A program made the translations under genes and the position numbers. From positions 2,924,229-2,988,228 of the forward strand of contig JAUPFP010000031.1 of the NCBI GenBank assembly GCA_036925085.1: a stretch of DNA of 64,000 bases. The letters run 5' to 3'. Of the stretch, positions 53,006 to 63,400 are shown in pieces. Origin of the DNA: Brachycybe producta. Taxonomy: Eukaryota; Arthropoda; Diplopoda; Playtdesmida; Andrognathidae. How positions within the stretch are numbered: the first letter of the stretch is position 1; the number at the start of each line of letters is the position of its first letter. Below the pieces are notes generated by a model. The model was not told the DNA's origin, made no database searches, and worked only from the letters and a program-made list of their open reading frames with translations.

Positions 53006-54035
53006 GACAAACAATGAGAAAAGAGATGCGATAGAGGGAAAGAAATAGCAGAGAGAGAGAGAGAGAGAGAGACAAGGAAAGAGAGAAAGGGAAAGAGAGA
53101 GAAAGGCAAGTAGAGAAAGAGAATAAGAGATGAGAGGGAAAGAGATAGCAGAGAGAGAGAGAGAGGGAGAGACAGAAAGAGACAGACAAAGAGAAAGAGA
53201 CAATGAGAAAAGAGATAACAGAAAGAGAGAAGGAAAGAGAAAGGGAAGTAGAGAGAGAGAGAGAAGGAAAGAGAAAGGGAAGTAGAGAGAGAGAGAGAAG
53301 GAAAGAGAAAGGGAAGTAGAGAGAAAGAGAAAGAATGAGAAAAGAGATAACAGAGAGAGAGAGAGAGAGAGAAAGGGAAAGAGAATCAGAGAAAGAGAAT
53401 GAGAAGAGATGAGAGGGAAAGAGATAGCAGAGAGAAAGAGAGAGGGAGAGACAGAAAGAGACAGAGAAAGAGACAAAGAGAAAGAGACAATGAGAAAAGA
53501 GATAACAGAAAGAGAGAAGGAAAGAGAAAGGGAAGTAGAGAGAGAGAGAGAAGGAAAGAGAAAGGGAAGTAGAGAGAGAGAGAGAAGGAAAGAGAAAGGG
53601 AAGTAGAGAGAAAGAGAAAGAATGAGAAAAGAGATAACAGAGAGAGAGAGAGAGAGAAAGGGAAAGAGAATCAGAGAAAGAGAATGAGAAGAGATGAGAG
53701 GGAAAGAGATAGCAGAGAGAAAGAGAGAGGGAGAGACAGAAAGAGACAGAGAAAGAGACAAAGAGAAAGAGACAATGAGAAAAGAGATAACAGAAAGAGA
53801 GAAGGAAAGAGAAAGGGAAGTAGAGAGAGAGAGAGAAGGAAAGAGAAAGGGAAGTAGAGAGAGAGAGAGAAGGAAAGAGAAAGGGAAGTAGAGAGAGAGA
53901 GAGAAGGAAAGAGAAAGGGAAGTAGAGAGAGAAAGAGAAAGAATGAGAAAAGAGATAACACAGAGAGAGAGAGAGAGAGAGAAAGGGAAAGAGAGAGAAT
54001 CAGAGAAAGAGAATGAGATTGAACGATGGAGAGAT
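52900..54035. repeat. GA-rich satellite with 285 bp higher-order unit
   Basis: Purine-rich on the + strand. The block GAGAGGGAAAGAGATAGCAG and the next ~280 bp recur at 53411 and 53696, nearly identical. A 35 bp inner unit, GAAGGAAAGAGAAAGGGAAG plus TAGAGAGAGAGA, repeats 3-4 times within each. The long Ser/Leu frame on the minus strand is a by-product. Confidence 0.95.
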
Positions 54036-54912
54036 AGAATGAGATACGAGACCCATTGTAGTCTCCAGCAGCTCCCCCCCCCCCCCCCTTCTCCCTTTTC
54101 ATATTTTCTTTTCATACACAAGTTAAGTGGACACAGATCCATTCAAGAACCATTTCAGAATAAAACCCACCTCCAAATAGACACACAAAAGTGTGATCAA
54201 AATAGATGGGGAATAATCACACTTTTTCCCAATTCCGCCCACTTCTGTTAGTTGATCACAATGGTTTCTTCCACACAAATTGACACAATATGAACACAAA
54301 CGGAGAAACTTGATTGAAACTAGGTTGTAAAACAAGTTTCATGTTGCAAAGTCACATCACAAGTTGCATTGCAAGTTGAAAAGTTATGCTAGTGTGATAG
54401 AGGCTAGAATCCTTTAACTCTAGCCTCATAAAAAGCCCCTTTGATTAAAAATCTATATTGACTCTTTAGAGAACTATAATATAGCCTCTAAACAGTCTCT
54501 TTTGATTTTTTTTTACAAAAAAAAAAATCATAAATCTTTTTACACACAAGAATCATAAAAACTTTGACTGAAATGTAACCTCAAAACAGCCGCAAATGAT
54601 GTTTTTTTTTATAAACCAAACACACAAAAAAACCAAAATGGCTGCCTTCTAGAGCAAATGTGTTTTTTGTGTTTTCAAAATGATCATTAAGTCAAGTAAA
54701 AAAAAACCACACACAAACACACTTAAGTAATCTTACTAAGTAGTGGTTTCCATTAACCACCCTCCTTAAAGAAGAGTTAAACCTAATCCAGGGGCCCCCT
54801 CCACCCCCAACCCGCCTTTTTTACATTTAAACCAAGGTTGTGACTGAAGTAAGAATCCAAAATGGCCACCTATTTTTTTTTCTTTTAGAAGAAAGTGAAT
54901 TGACTTTGAAAG
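54036..54912. other. AT-rich non-coding stretch
   Basis: C-run at 54066-54080; words of the family G type (TAGAGGCTAGAATC) near 54400. No gene. Confidence 0.45.
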
Positions 54913-55579
54913 ACAGGCAGTTAGAAATAGGGGAAAACTTCAGTTGGCTACGCCCTTGTTATGACGACCGGCAACTTCTAATTGGTTGGTTATGTAGTCT
55001 GACGTCACATGCTCTCCGCCCTTTTCAACGTCGAACCACACAACAAACCAATTAGAAGTTGCCGGTCGTCATAAAAAAGGGTGGAGCCAACTGAAGTTCT
55101 TCCCGATTTCTAAATGCCTGTGGAGTATGGTCCTTTTTTTACAGGCAATTAGAAAACGGGACGAACTTCAGTTGGCTCCGCCCTTGTTATAACGACCGGC
55201 AACTTCTAATTGGTTGGTTATGTAGTCTGACGTCACATGCTCTCCGCCCTTTTCAACGTCGAACCACACAACAAACCAATTAGAAGTTGCCGATCGTCAT
55301 AAAAAAGGGCGGAGCCAACTGAAGTTCTTCCCGATTTCTAAATAACTGTGGAGTATGGTCCTTTTTTTCACAGGCAATTAGAAAACGGGACGAATTTCAG
55401 TTGGCTCCGCCCTTGTTATAAACGACCGGCAACTTCTAATTGGTTGGTTATGTAGTCTGACGTCACATGCTCTCCGCCCTTTTCAACGTCGAACCACACA
55501 ACAAACCAATTAGAAGTTGCCGGTCGTCATAAAAAAGGGCGGAGCCAACTGAAGTTCTCCCCGATTTCTAACTGCCTAT
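54913..55579. repeat. Three tandem family A MITEs inside one target duplication
   Basis: Units at 54913-55121, 55141-55349 and 55370-55579 are separated by copies of the spacer GGAGTATGGTCCTTTTTTT. The outer flanks are ctttgaaag (54904-54912) and ctttgaaaa (55580-55588), with no target duplication around the individual units. Each has CTGACGTCACATG. Confidence 0.92.
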
Positions 55580-55815
55580 CTTTGAAAAGAGTTTTTCATC
55601 TATTTTTAAGCTTCAAGTGTGACTTGAAAAATGTTTGCTGATATTTTTCTCCCCTCCAAACAGCCCCCCTCATTTTAACAAACTCCACCCTAAAACTTCA
55701 AACAGATTTTTCTGTTCCCTTTTTAAATTTTGCAAAACATCCTGAATTCATTCATTCTAATTTCTACTCTCCAAACTCTCTCTCTCTCTCTCTTTTTATA
55801 TATAATTTATAAATA

Positions 55816-56158
55816 GAGTTCGGATTTTCATGCGAAATCAAGTAAATGTTTCTCAATCTGTGGCCCAAGTGCCAATTGTGAAGTAATCATTAATCAACTA
55901 ATCATTATCATCAGTAGAACAGCAATTTAGGATTTTTTTTTTTCTAATTAAGGTTGGTTAGAGGCTACATTGTCTAGTTACTATCAGTTATCGACTAAAA
56001 AGTTTTAGCCTCTAACCAGTGTTTTTGATTTTTTTTTTTTTAAATCATAATTGTTGGTTGATCTCTAAACGGAGAAGATTGTTACTTCACAATTGGCTCT
56101 TTTGAGGGCCACAGATTGAGAAACATTTTGTTGTGATATTTTGCATAAAAATCCGAAC
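55816..56158. mobile_element. Family G MITE
   Basis: GAGTTCGGATTTTCATGCGA to GCATAAAAATCCGAAC, with arms TGTGGCCCAAGTGCCAATTG and CAATTGGCTCTTTTGAGGGC. Confidence 0.85.
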
Positions 56159-56159
56159 A

Positions 56160-56480
56160 TTTTTTATAAATCATATCAGACAGAAAAAGTAACTAGTAAC
56201 TCCTTATTTAATGAACAGCTTCCTCATTTATATTCAGTTAGAAAAAAAAGGAGGAAGTTCAACTTTTTTTTTTCCAAAGTGCAAAAAAAAAAAGTCTCCC
56301 CCCCCCCAAAAAAAAAATGGCGGCTTTACAAAGGACGGTTTCATTCTGTAGCATCTATTGGCCCTCTCTTAGAGGCTAATCTGGTACTTTAATACTCAAG
56401 AGATAATGGTGAGGAACCCTGAGCTCAAGACTGAGTCAAGAGTATTTTTTATTTCAGAAGAGCAAATTAAAGAGAAACTG
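56160..56480. other. AT-rich non-coding stretch
   Basis: Homopolymer runs. The 83-residue frame at 56141-56392 is Lys-rich low complexity and not supported. Confidence 0.45.
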
Positions 56481-56484
56481 GAAA

Positions 56485-57090
56485 ATGTTTTAGAAACTAG
56501 AAGGTATCTCTGGTATCTTTCAAAATAAACTTTTTTTATAGGCAAACTTGACATAAAAAGTTTATTTTGAAAAATACCAGACGTAAACATATTCTTTAAG
56601 TTGATTGAGCTACCTACCGTTTCTAGTTTCTAAAGCATTTTCTAGTTTCTCTTCATTTTACACCTGAAAGACAGGAGGAATCGAAGTTCAAGAGGTGTTC
56701 ACACTTTCACACTAAATAAGCATCACCAACACAAACTGAATAAGCGCCAAAAACTTGGCAGTTAATTCAGTTTGACGCTTATTCAGCTTACTAATTTGAG
56801 AAGTCGAGGATATTTAACAGTTCATTTTAGCCTTAAGTACAGCCATTTTCTCATTATTGCGTGCCATTTGTTCACGCGATACAAAATTAAGAAAAAAAAA
56901 ACTAGAAAGTGTTTTAGAAACTAGAAGGGTAACTCAATCACTTAAAAGGTATAATTTTCATGTTAGATATCTTTTAAAATAAGCTTTTTATATCAGGTTT
57001 TTTGTCTATAAAAAGTTTATTTTGAAAGATATCAAAATATGAAGTGATTGATGCTACTCTTCTAGTTTCTAAAACACTTTCTAGTTTCTT
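56485..57090. mobile_element. Two family C palindromes with a small hairpin between
   Basis: Copies at 56485-56655 and 56908-57090. Between them, 56727-56786 folds (ACTGAATAAGCGCCAAAAAC and TTCAGTTTGACGCTTATTCA). Confidence 0.78.
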
Positions 57091-57800
57091 TCTTAATTTT
57101 TGCTCTTCTGACAAAAAACGACAGAAAATAATCAAAGAGATCGAAAAAAAAAAATCAGCTGTTCATATAAACCTATCTTAATATAAAGTTTGGCGCTTTA
57201 GCTGGCAAGCTGGCGCTTCTAACAGTGCAACAAACTCGCTTCGCTCGCTAGAAAAATCAATTTAAAAAAAATGGCGGCCCTTTTAAAATATTAACTTGAG
57301 AATCATAATAAAATGTAATAAAGAAATACTCAAAATTTTGCTCACCATGAAAAATTTAAAGCAAATGCTTCAAATATCCTTAGGATATCCTTATTATATA
57401 ACATTAGAAATCCATCTGAGAGAAACAAACGACGTCACAAATTACCACCAAACATAGTTAATCTCTTTATTATAAATGAGATTATCTTAATCCGATAATC
57501 AACATATAAACTAGATTAACTTTTTTCTTGACATGACACGCAAAACACCACCAATCAACACCAACCACATCTTTTTTCTTAAACTTTTCTTATTGAAAAC
57601 TTAAATGATAATTAAGTTAATTAACACACTCAACAAAAAAAATAGCCTCGCAACATAAAACTTAAACCTCGTCTTTTTTTTAAGGGCCAAAGTTCAAATA
57701 AGAAAACTTAACACTTGAATCCTCAAAAACAGGGTTCAAAAATCCATCTTGTTTTAAAGTGTAAAAAAAAGCTTCTCGTGGAACTCTTTTTTGATCAGCT
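57091..57800. other. AT-rich non-coding stretch
   Basis: GGCGCTTTAGCTGGCAAGCT words near 57195. No gene or clear repeat. Confidence 0.45.
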
Positions 57801-57814
57801 GCAGAGTGCGTGTT

Positions 57815-58470
57815 TTAAAAACTAGAAGGGTAGCACAAATCACTTAAGAGGTATTTTTCATGTTGATATCTTTTAAAATAAACTTTTTATGTCATTTTGA
57901 AAACTATAAAAAGTTTATTTTGAAAGATATGAAAATAAATCTTTAAGTGTCTAAGCTGACCATTCTAGTTTCTAAAAAAATCTTTTAAAATAAGCTTTTT
58001 ATGTCACTTTGAAAACTATAAAAAGTTTATTTTGAAAGATATGAAAATAAATCTTAAGTGTCTAAGCTGACCATTCTAGTTTCTAAAAAAATCTTTTAAA
58101 ATAAACTTTTTATGTCACTTTGAAAAATATAAAAAGTTTATTTTGAAAGATATGAAAATAAATCTAAAGTGTCTAAGCTGACCATTCTAGTTTCTAAAAA
58201 AATCTTTTAAAATAAACTTTTTATGTCACTTTGAAAAATATAAAAAGTTTATTTTGAATGATATGAAAATAAATCATAAAAGTGTCTAAGCTGACCATTC
58301 TAGTTTCTAAAAAAATCTTTTAAAATAAACTTTTTATGTCACTTTGAAAACTATAAAAAGTTTATTTTGAAAGATATGAAAATAAATCTTAAAGTGCCTA
58401 AGCTGACCATTCTAGTTTTTAAAAAAATCTCTTAAAATAAACTTGTTACGTCACTTTGAAAACTTAAGTG
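57815..58470. repeat. ~112 bp tandem array of a family C element
   Basis: Five units of AAAAAAATCTTTTAAAATAA, CTTTTTATGTCACTTTGAAA, AAAGTTTATTTTGAAAGATA and GACCATTCTAGTTTCT, preceded by one normal left arm (AACTAGAAGGGTAGCAC). Confidence 0.88.
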
Positions 58471-58650
58471 CTAATTTTTCTTCTTCGTGTTATTTGAGGC
58501 TAAATACTATTTAGACAGAAAATCAGACCTTCTCCTCCTTAGAAATCCACAACCATTTCTTCAAGTATGGACTCTCCACTTTTTAACTCCCTGACTTTTC
58601 TTGAAAAGTAAAACTTGTTCAAAATTAAAAATCTCCCCTCAAACTTTTAA

Positions 58651-59694
58651 ATACGGAGCCCTGCAGAGGACTTATTCAATTTTTTTTATTCCCGACATGT
58701 CGACTTTTTTTGAAAACACGGATTTGTCGAATTGAAACTCAACACGTCGAACTTTCAATCTCGACATGTGGATTTGTCGACTTTGAAACTCGACATGTCG
58801 ACTTTTTCGACACGTCGACTTTCAATCTCGACACGTTGACTTTTTAAACCTCGACACGTCGAACTTTCAATCTAGACACGTCGACTTTCAAACTCGATTT
58901 GTTGACCTTCAATCTCGACGCGTCGACCTTCAATCTCGACGCGTCGACCTTCAATCTCGACGCGTCGACCTTCAACCTCGACGCGTCGACTTTCAACCTC
59001 GACGCGTCGACTTTCAACCTCGACGCGTCGACTTTCAACCTCGACGCGTCGACTTTCAACCTCGACGCGTCGACTTTCAACCTCGACGCGTCGACTTTCA
59101 ACCTCGACGCGTCGACTTTCAACCTCGACGCGTCGACTTTCAATCTCGACGCGTCGACTTTCAATCTCGACGCGTCGACTTTCAATCTCGACACGTCGAC
59201 TTTCAACCTCGACGCGTCGACTTTCAACCTCGACGCGTCGACCTTCAACCTCGACGCGTCGACCTTCAATCTCGACGCGTCGACCTTCAATCTCGACGCG
59301 TCGACTTTCAACCTCGACGCGTCGACTTTCAATCTCGACGCGTCGACTTTCAACCTCGACACGTCGACTTTCAATCTCGACGCGTCGACTTTCAACCTCG
59401 ACGCGTCGACTTTCAATCTCGACGCATCGACTTTCAACCTCTACACGTCGACTTTCAACCTCGACACGTCGACTTTCAATCTCGACGTGCCGACTTTCAA
59501 TCTCGACACTTCGACTTTCAATCTCGACACGTCGACTTTCAACCTCGACACGTCAACTTTCAATCTCGTTGCGTTGCAAGAATTATGGTGCGCGCAACAT
59601 GACATAATTAACATTGGCTGAATAAAAGTGATTAAAAGTCGACCTGTCAAGAATAAAAAAAAAATTGCAAAAAGTCCTCTGCAGGACTCCGTAT
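58651..59694. mobile_element. TIR element whose interior is a 21-bp minisatellite
   Basis: Ends ATACGGAGCCCTGCAGAGGA and the complement of TCCTCTGCAGGACTCCGTAT form a ~23 bp TIR. TAA is present immediately outside both ends. Almost the entire interior is the 21-bp array. Confidence 0.82.
58870..59575. repeat. 21-bp minisatellite with TCGACGCGTCGA palindrome
   Basis: About 33 units of CTTTCAACCTCGACGCGTCGA with only T/C and G/A transitions between units. Each has a 12 bp perfect palindrome with four CpGs. Because 21 is a multiple of 3, long open frames appear on both strands; they are not genes. Confidence 0.97.
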
Positions 59695-59907
59695 TAAAAC
59701 CCTCGCCGCCCCCTTTTTTTTTTTTCTAAAACTGGACTTCTCCTTCCCCCCCCCCTTTTTTTTGTAAAATAAATTTGACAGACAACAACAAGAAGAAGAC
59801 TGGAAAGGAAAAAAAAAAAAACCTCAACGAATGACGTCATTGAAGAACGTATTTCATTTAAAATTCATTCTAGTATCAAGAGTTAAGTTTCTCACAGCCT
59901 CTTTTTT

Positions 59908-60524
59908 ATACCTTCGACACACATACACATTTAAATGCATTTAAATATTACACATGTTCTACAGAGCCCTGTGAAGGGCAAACGGACAATATGTCGCATT
60001 CAATTTATTCAGTTAATTAATCTGAAAATATTGAGTTAATACTTAAATATAATATTATAAACATATTGACAAAATATTGATTTAGTATTTCAATTTAAAA
60101 TATTAATAATAAAGTCAATTTTTATTTGGTGTTTATGTCCTTAACTGGATTCCGTATAATTCACCCTAAACACATTTAATTTGAATTCATTTAACTCATG
60201 TGTGAGTACAAGGTATAATACCTAGTACCCACACCTGATAATTTAAATGCATTTAAATAATAAACGTGTTCTACAGAGCCCTGTGAAGGACAAACAAACA
60301 ATACGTCGCATTCAATTTATTCAGTTAATTAATCTGAAAATATTGAGTTAATACTTAAATATAAAATATATAAACTATTGACAAAATAATGATTTAGTAT
60401 TTTCAATTTAAAATATTAATAATGAAGTCAATTTTTATTTGGTTCTTGTCCTTAACTGGATTCCGTATAATTCACCTAAACACATTTAATTTGAATTCAT
60501 TTAACTCATTTGTGTATGCAATGT
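59908..60524 (+). mobile_element. Two tandem family F MITEs
   Basis: Copies at 59908-60216 and 60218-60524 in direct orientation, one base apart (GTACAAGGTATAATACCTAG at the joint). The right end of the second is degenerate. Confidence 0.85.
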
Positions 60525-60986
60525 TCGGCTTTTTTTATTCATTCACTGGACATAGCCAACATTATCATCATTCATCACATACAGACATAATATGTATATT
60601 GGTCAACCAAGTGACCACTACACTACTTGTCCGCCGCACTCCTGTAACCCGTTCTCCATTCTTATCAAATGGTGTCAGCAAAGGTCACACCATAATATAA
60701 CAAACATCAAACATAATAAATATATTTTTTTCAGGTTATCAAGTTTAATGAATAATATTTAAATCACATCAAGTGTAAACTTGGCACAGTTAATGTTGTT
60801 ATAACACACACACAAGATGTTCTCTTTTTTTTTTTTTTTGCAGACTTCCGGTGTGAAAAAACATGCACACACAACATGAGGGTTTCATTTGGATAAAAAC
60901 ACATGTTTCTTTCTCTGTATACGCCTGGTTCTCACATTTCTAAAAACGTTTTTTTTTTAGTTTATCTAAGTTCATTTTGCACCTTA
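60525..60986. other. AT-rich non-coding stretch
   Basis: No supported feature; poly-T at 60823-60840. Confidence 0.45.
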
Positions 60987-61857
60987 GGCCTTGTTTCCAC
61001 TGGGATGAAAATTTGAACTTTTTTTAAAAAAATTTAACTGGTGAAAAATAGAGCACACGTGGCCGCCCCACGGCCCATTCACTAATCATAGGCAAAGGTC
61101 ACTTGTGTTCAATTATTCACCAGTTGAAATTTTCAAAAAAAGTTCAAATTTGCACCCCAGTGGAAACCAAGGCCGAAAGACAAAATATCAAAATATAACG
61201 AAGAGCTGGAGAGGCGTTTATACATTAAGGCCTTGGTTTCCACTGGAGTGAAAATTTGAACTTTTTTGAAAATTTTAACTGGTGAAAGATTGAACAAACG
61301 TGACCTTGGCCTATGATTGTGAATGGGCGGGGCCACGTTTCTTCTATTTTTCAACAGTTGAAATTTTCAAAAAAGTTCAAATTTTCACTCCAATGGAAAC
61401 AAGGCCTTAATGTGTAAACGCCTCTCCAGCTCATCATTATATTTTGTCTTTCGGCCTTGTTTCCACTGGGGTGAAAATTTGAACTTTTTTTTTAAAAATT
61501 TTAACTGGTGAAAAATAGAGCACACGTGGCCCCCCCCCGCCCATTCACTATCATAGGCAAAGGTCACTTGTGTTCAATTATTCACCAGTTGAAATTTTCA
61601 AAAAAAGTTCAAATTTGCACCCCAGTGGAAACCAAGGCCGAAAGACAAAATATAACGAAGAGCTGGAGAGGCGTTTATACATTAAGGCCTTGTTTCCATT
61701 GGAATGAAAATTTGAACTTTTTTTTTAATTTCAACTGGTGAAAGATTGAACAAACGTGACATTGGCCTATGATAGTGAATGGACGGGGGGGGGGGGGTAC
61801 GTTTCTTCGTTGAAATTTTCAAAAAAGTTCAAATTTTCACCCCACTGGAAACAAGGC
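60987..61857. mobile_element. Cluster of four family B MITEs with alternating spacers
   Basis: B copies at 60987-61174, 61229-61406, 61453-61639 and 61686-61857. The three ~45-55 bp spacers are one sequence (GAAAGACAAAATATAACGAA, GAGCTGGAGAGGCGTTTATA, CATTAA); the middle one is inverted, so the cluster is a larger palindromic/tandem composite. Confidence 0.9.
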
Positions 61858-62330
61858 ATAAAACTGCCTTTAAAACAGATCAAAATTTTTACTTTCACTT
61901 CCGATTTTGATCTAATGGAAACAGGGCCATAAATTATTATCATAAAAAAAATTATTCAAATTTTCACATCATTTTTAAGATGAACTTCCATTAGAAAGCA
62001 AATTATTCTTTGTTTATCAGTGTTGTTTTTATTGAATGACGGATTCAATGAATAAAGACATCAAAAACCTGAAAAAATGCTGTCAGAAACTTCAAGAAAA
62101 ACCAATTTTTTTTTTAAAAAGAAGAAGCAAAAACAGCTGTTTTTGCTTAGAATTTTCAATAAAGAACTCCATTTATTTCTAATTCAGATTTCTTTAAATA
62201 AAAGTCTAAAATCAAGAAAAAGCACTCGAACCCTCTGTGCAGGGTTACAACTTAGAAAACTCCTTGTTTTAAGGGAGGGTTTTCAAGTGTAAATTTCACT
62301 CAAAACTCTTAATTATTCTATTTTTCAGAA
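61858..62330. other. AT-rich non-coding stretch
   Basis: No supported feature. Confidence 0.45.
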
Positions 62331-62334
62331 GAGC

Positions 62335-63400
62335 ACGAAAGTGTTTTAGAAACTAGAATAGCAGCTCAATCACTTAAAGGTGATTTTCATGTTTGATATC
62401 TTTCAAAATAAACTTTTTTATACAAAATAATTTTAAAATATTTTCAAACTGACATAAAAAGTTTATTTTGAAAGATATCAAACATGAAAATCACCTTTAA
62501 GTGATTGAGCTGCTATTCTAGTTTCTAAAAAAACGCTTTCAAGTTTCTTTTTAAGATAATTTTTTGAACAGCTGATATTCTAACATTGGTTATTTTGCAT
62601 TTTGTGTTAAAAATTAGAAATATGTTATAAACTAGAAGGGTAAATAATTTCGTTTAAGATGTTTTATGAACAGCTGACTTTTTCGAACTCTTCATGACGA
62701 GAAACTAGAAAGTTTTATAAACTAGAAGAGTAGCTCAATCACTTAAAGATTATTTTCTTGTTTATATTTTTCAAAATAAACTTTTTATACAAAATAATTT
62801 TAAAATATTTTCAAAGTGTCATAAAAAGTTTATTTTGAAAAATATAAAACATGAAAATAATCCTTAAGTGATTGAGCTACTCTTCTAGTTTCTAAAACAC
62901 TTTCGAAGTTCTTCTGAAAGAAGCTCTCAGCTGACTTTTTCGAACTCTTTGATTATTTCTGTCTTTCAGAAGAGCAAAATGAAAGAAGAAACTAGAAAGT
63001 ATTTTATAAACTAGAAGGGTAGCTCAATCACTTAAGGTATATTTCGGGCTCGGTATATTTTCATGTTTGATATCTTTCAAAATAAACTTTTTGTACAAAA
63101 TAATTTTAAAAGTGACATAAAAAGTTTATTTTGAAAGATATCAAACATGAAAATAACCCTTAAGTGATTGAGCTACCCCTTCTAGTTTCTAAAACACTTT
63201 CAAGTATGCATTTTGTGTTAAAAATTAGAAATATGTTATAAACTAGAAAGGTAAATAATTTCGCTTAAGATGAACAGCTAACTTTTTCGAACTCTTTTGA
63301 TTCTTTCTGTCTTTCAGAAGAGCAAAATGAAAGAAGAAACTAGAAAATGTTTTAGAAACTAGAAGAGTAGCTCAATCACTTAATGAATATTTTCATGTTG
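62335..63400. mobile_element. Cluster of four family C elements
   Basis: Palindromes at 62335-62545, 62700-62905 and 62995-63205, and a left arm at 63345-63385. Between them GTGTTAAAAATTAGAAATAT, GTTATAAACTAGAAGGGTAA recurs at 62603 and 63213, and GAACTCTTTGATTATTTCTG occurs at 62942 and, as a variant, at ~63290. This indicates ~610 bp tandem duplication. Confidence 0.82.

Noticed and set aside
52709-54142. 477-codon Ser/Leu-rich frame on the minus strand
   Set aside because: Translation of a GA/CT satellite (LSLSFS type), with no splice or start context.
58870-59575. Possible CRISPR-like or centromeric iteron array
   Set aside because: There are no spacers between units, the context is eukaryotic and it is enclosed in TIRs. 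It is simply a minisatellite.
58844-59621. Open frames of 197 and 240 codons on both strands
   Set aside because: They are produced by a 21-bp repeat (a multiple of three) with no stop in several frames. The peptide is a pure 7-residue repeat and lies inside a TIR element.
62215-62250. Possible tRNA B-box on the minus strand (GGTTCGAGTGC)
   Set aside because: No A-box at the right distance and no cloverleaf stems.
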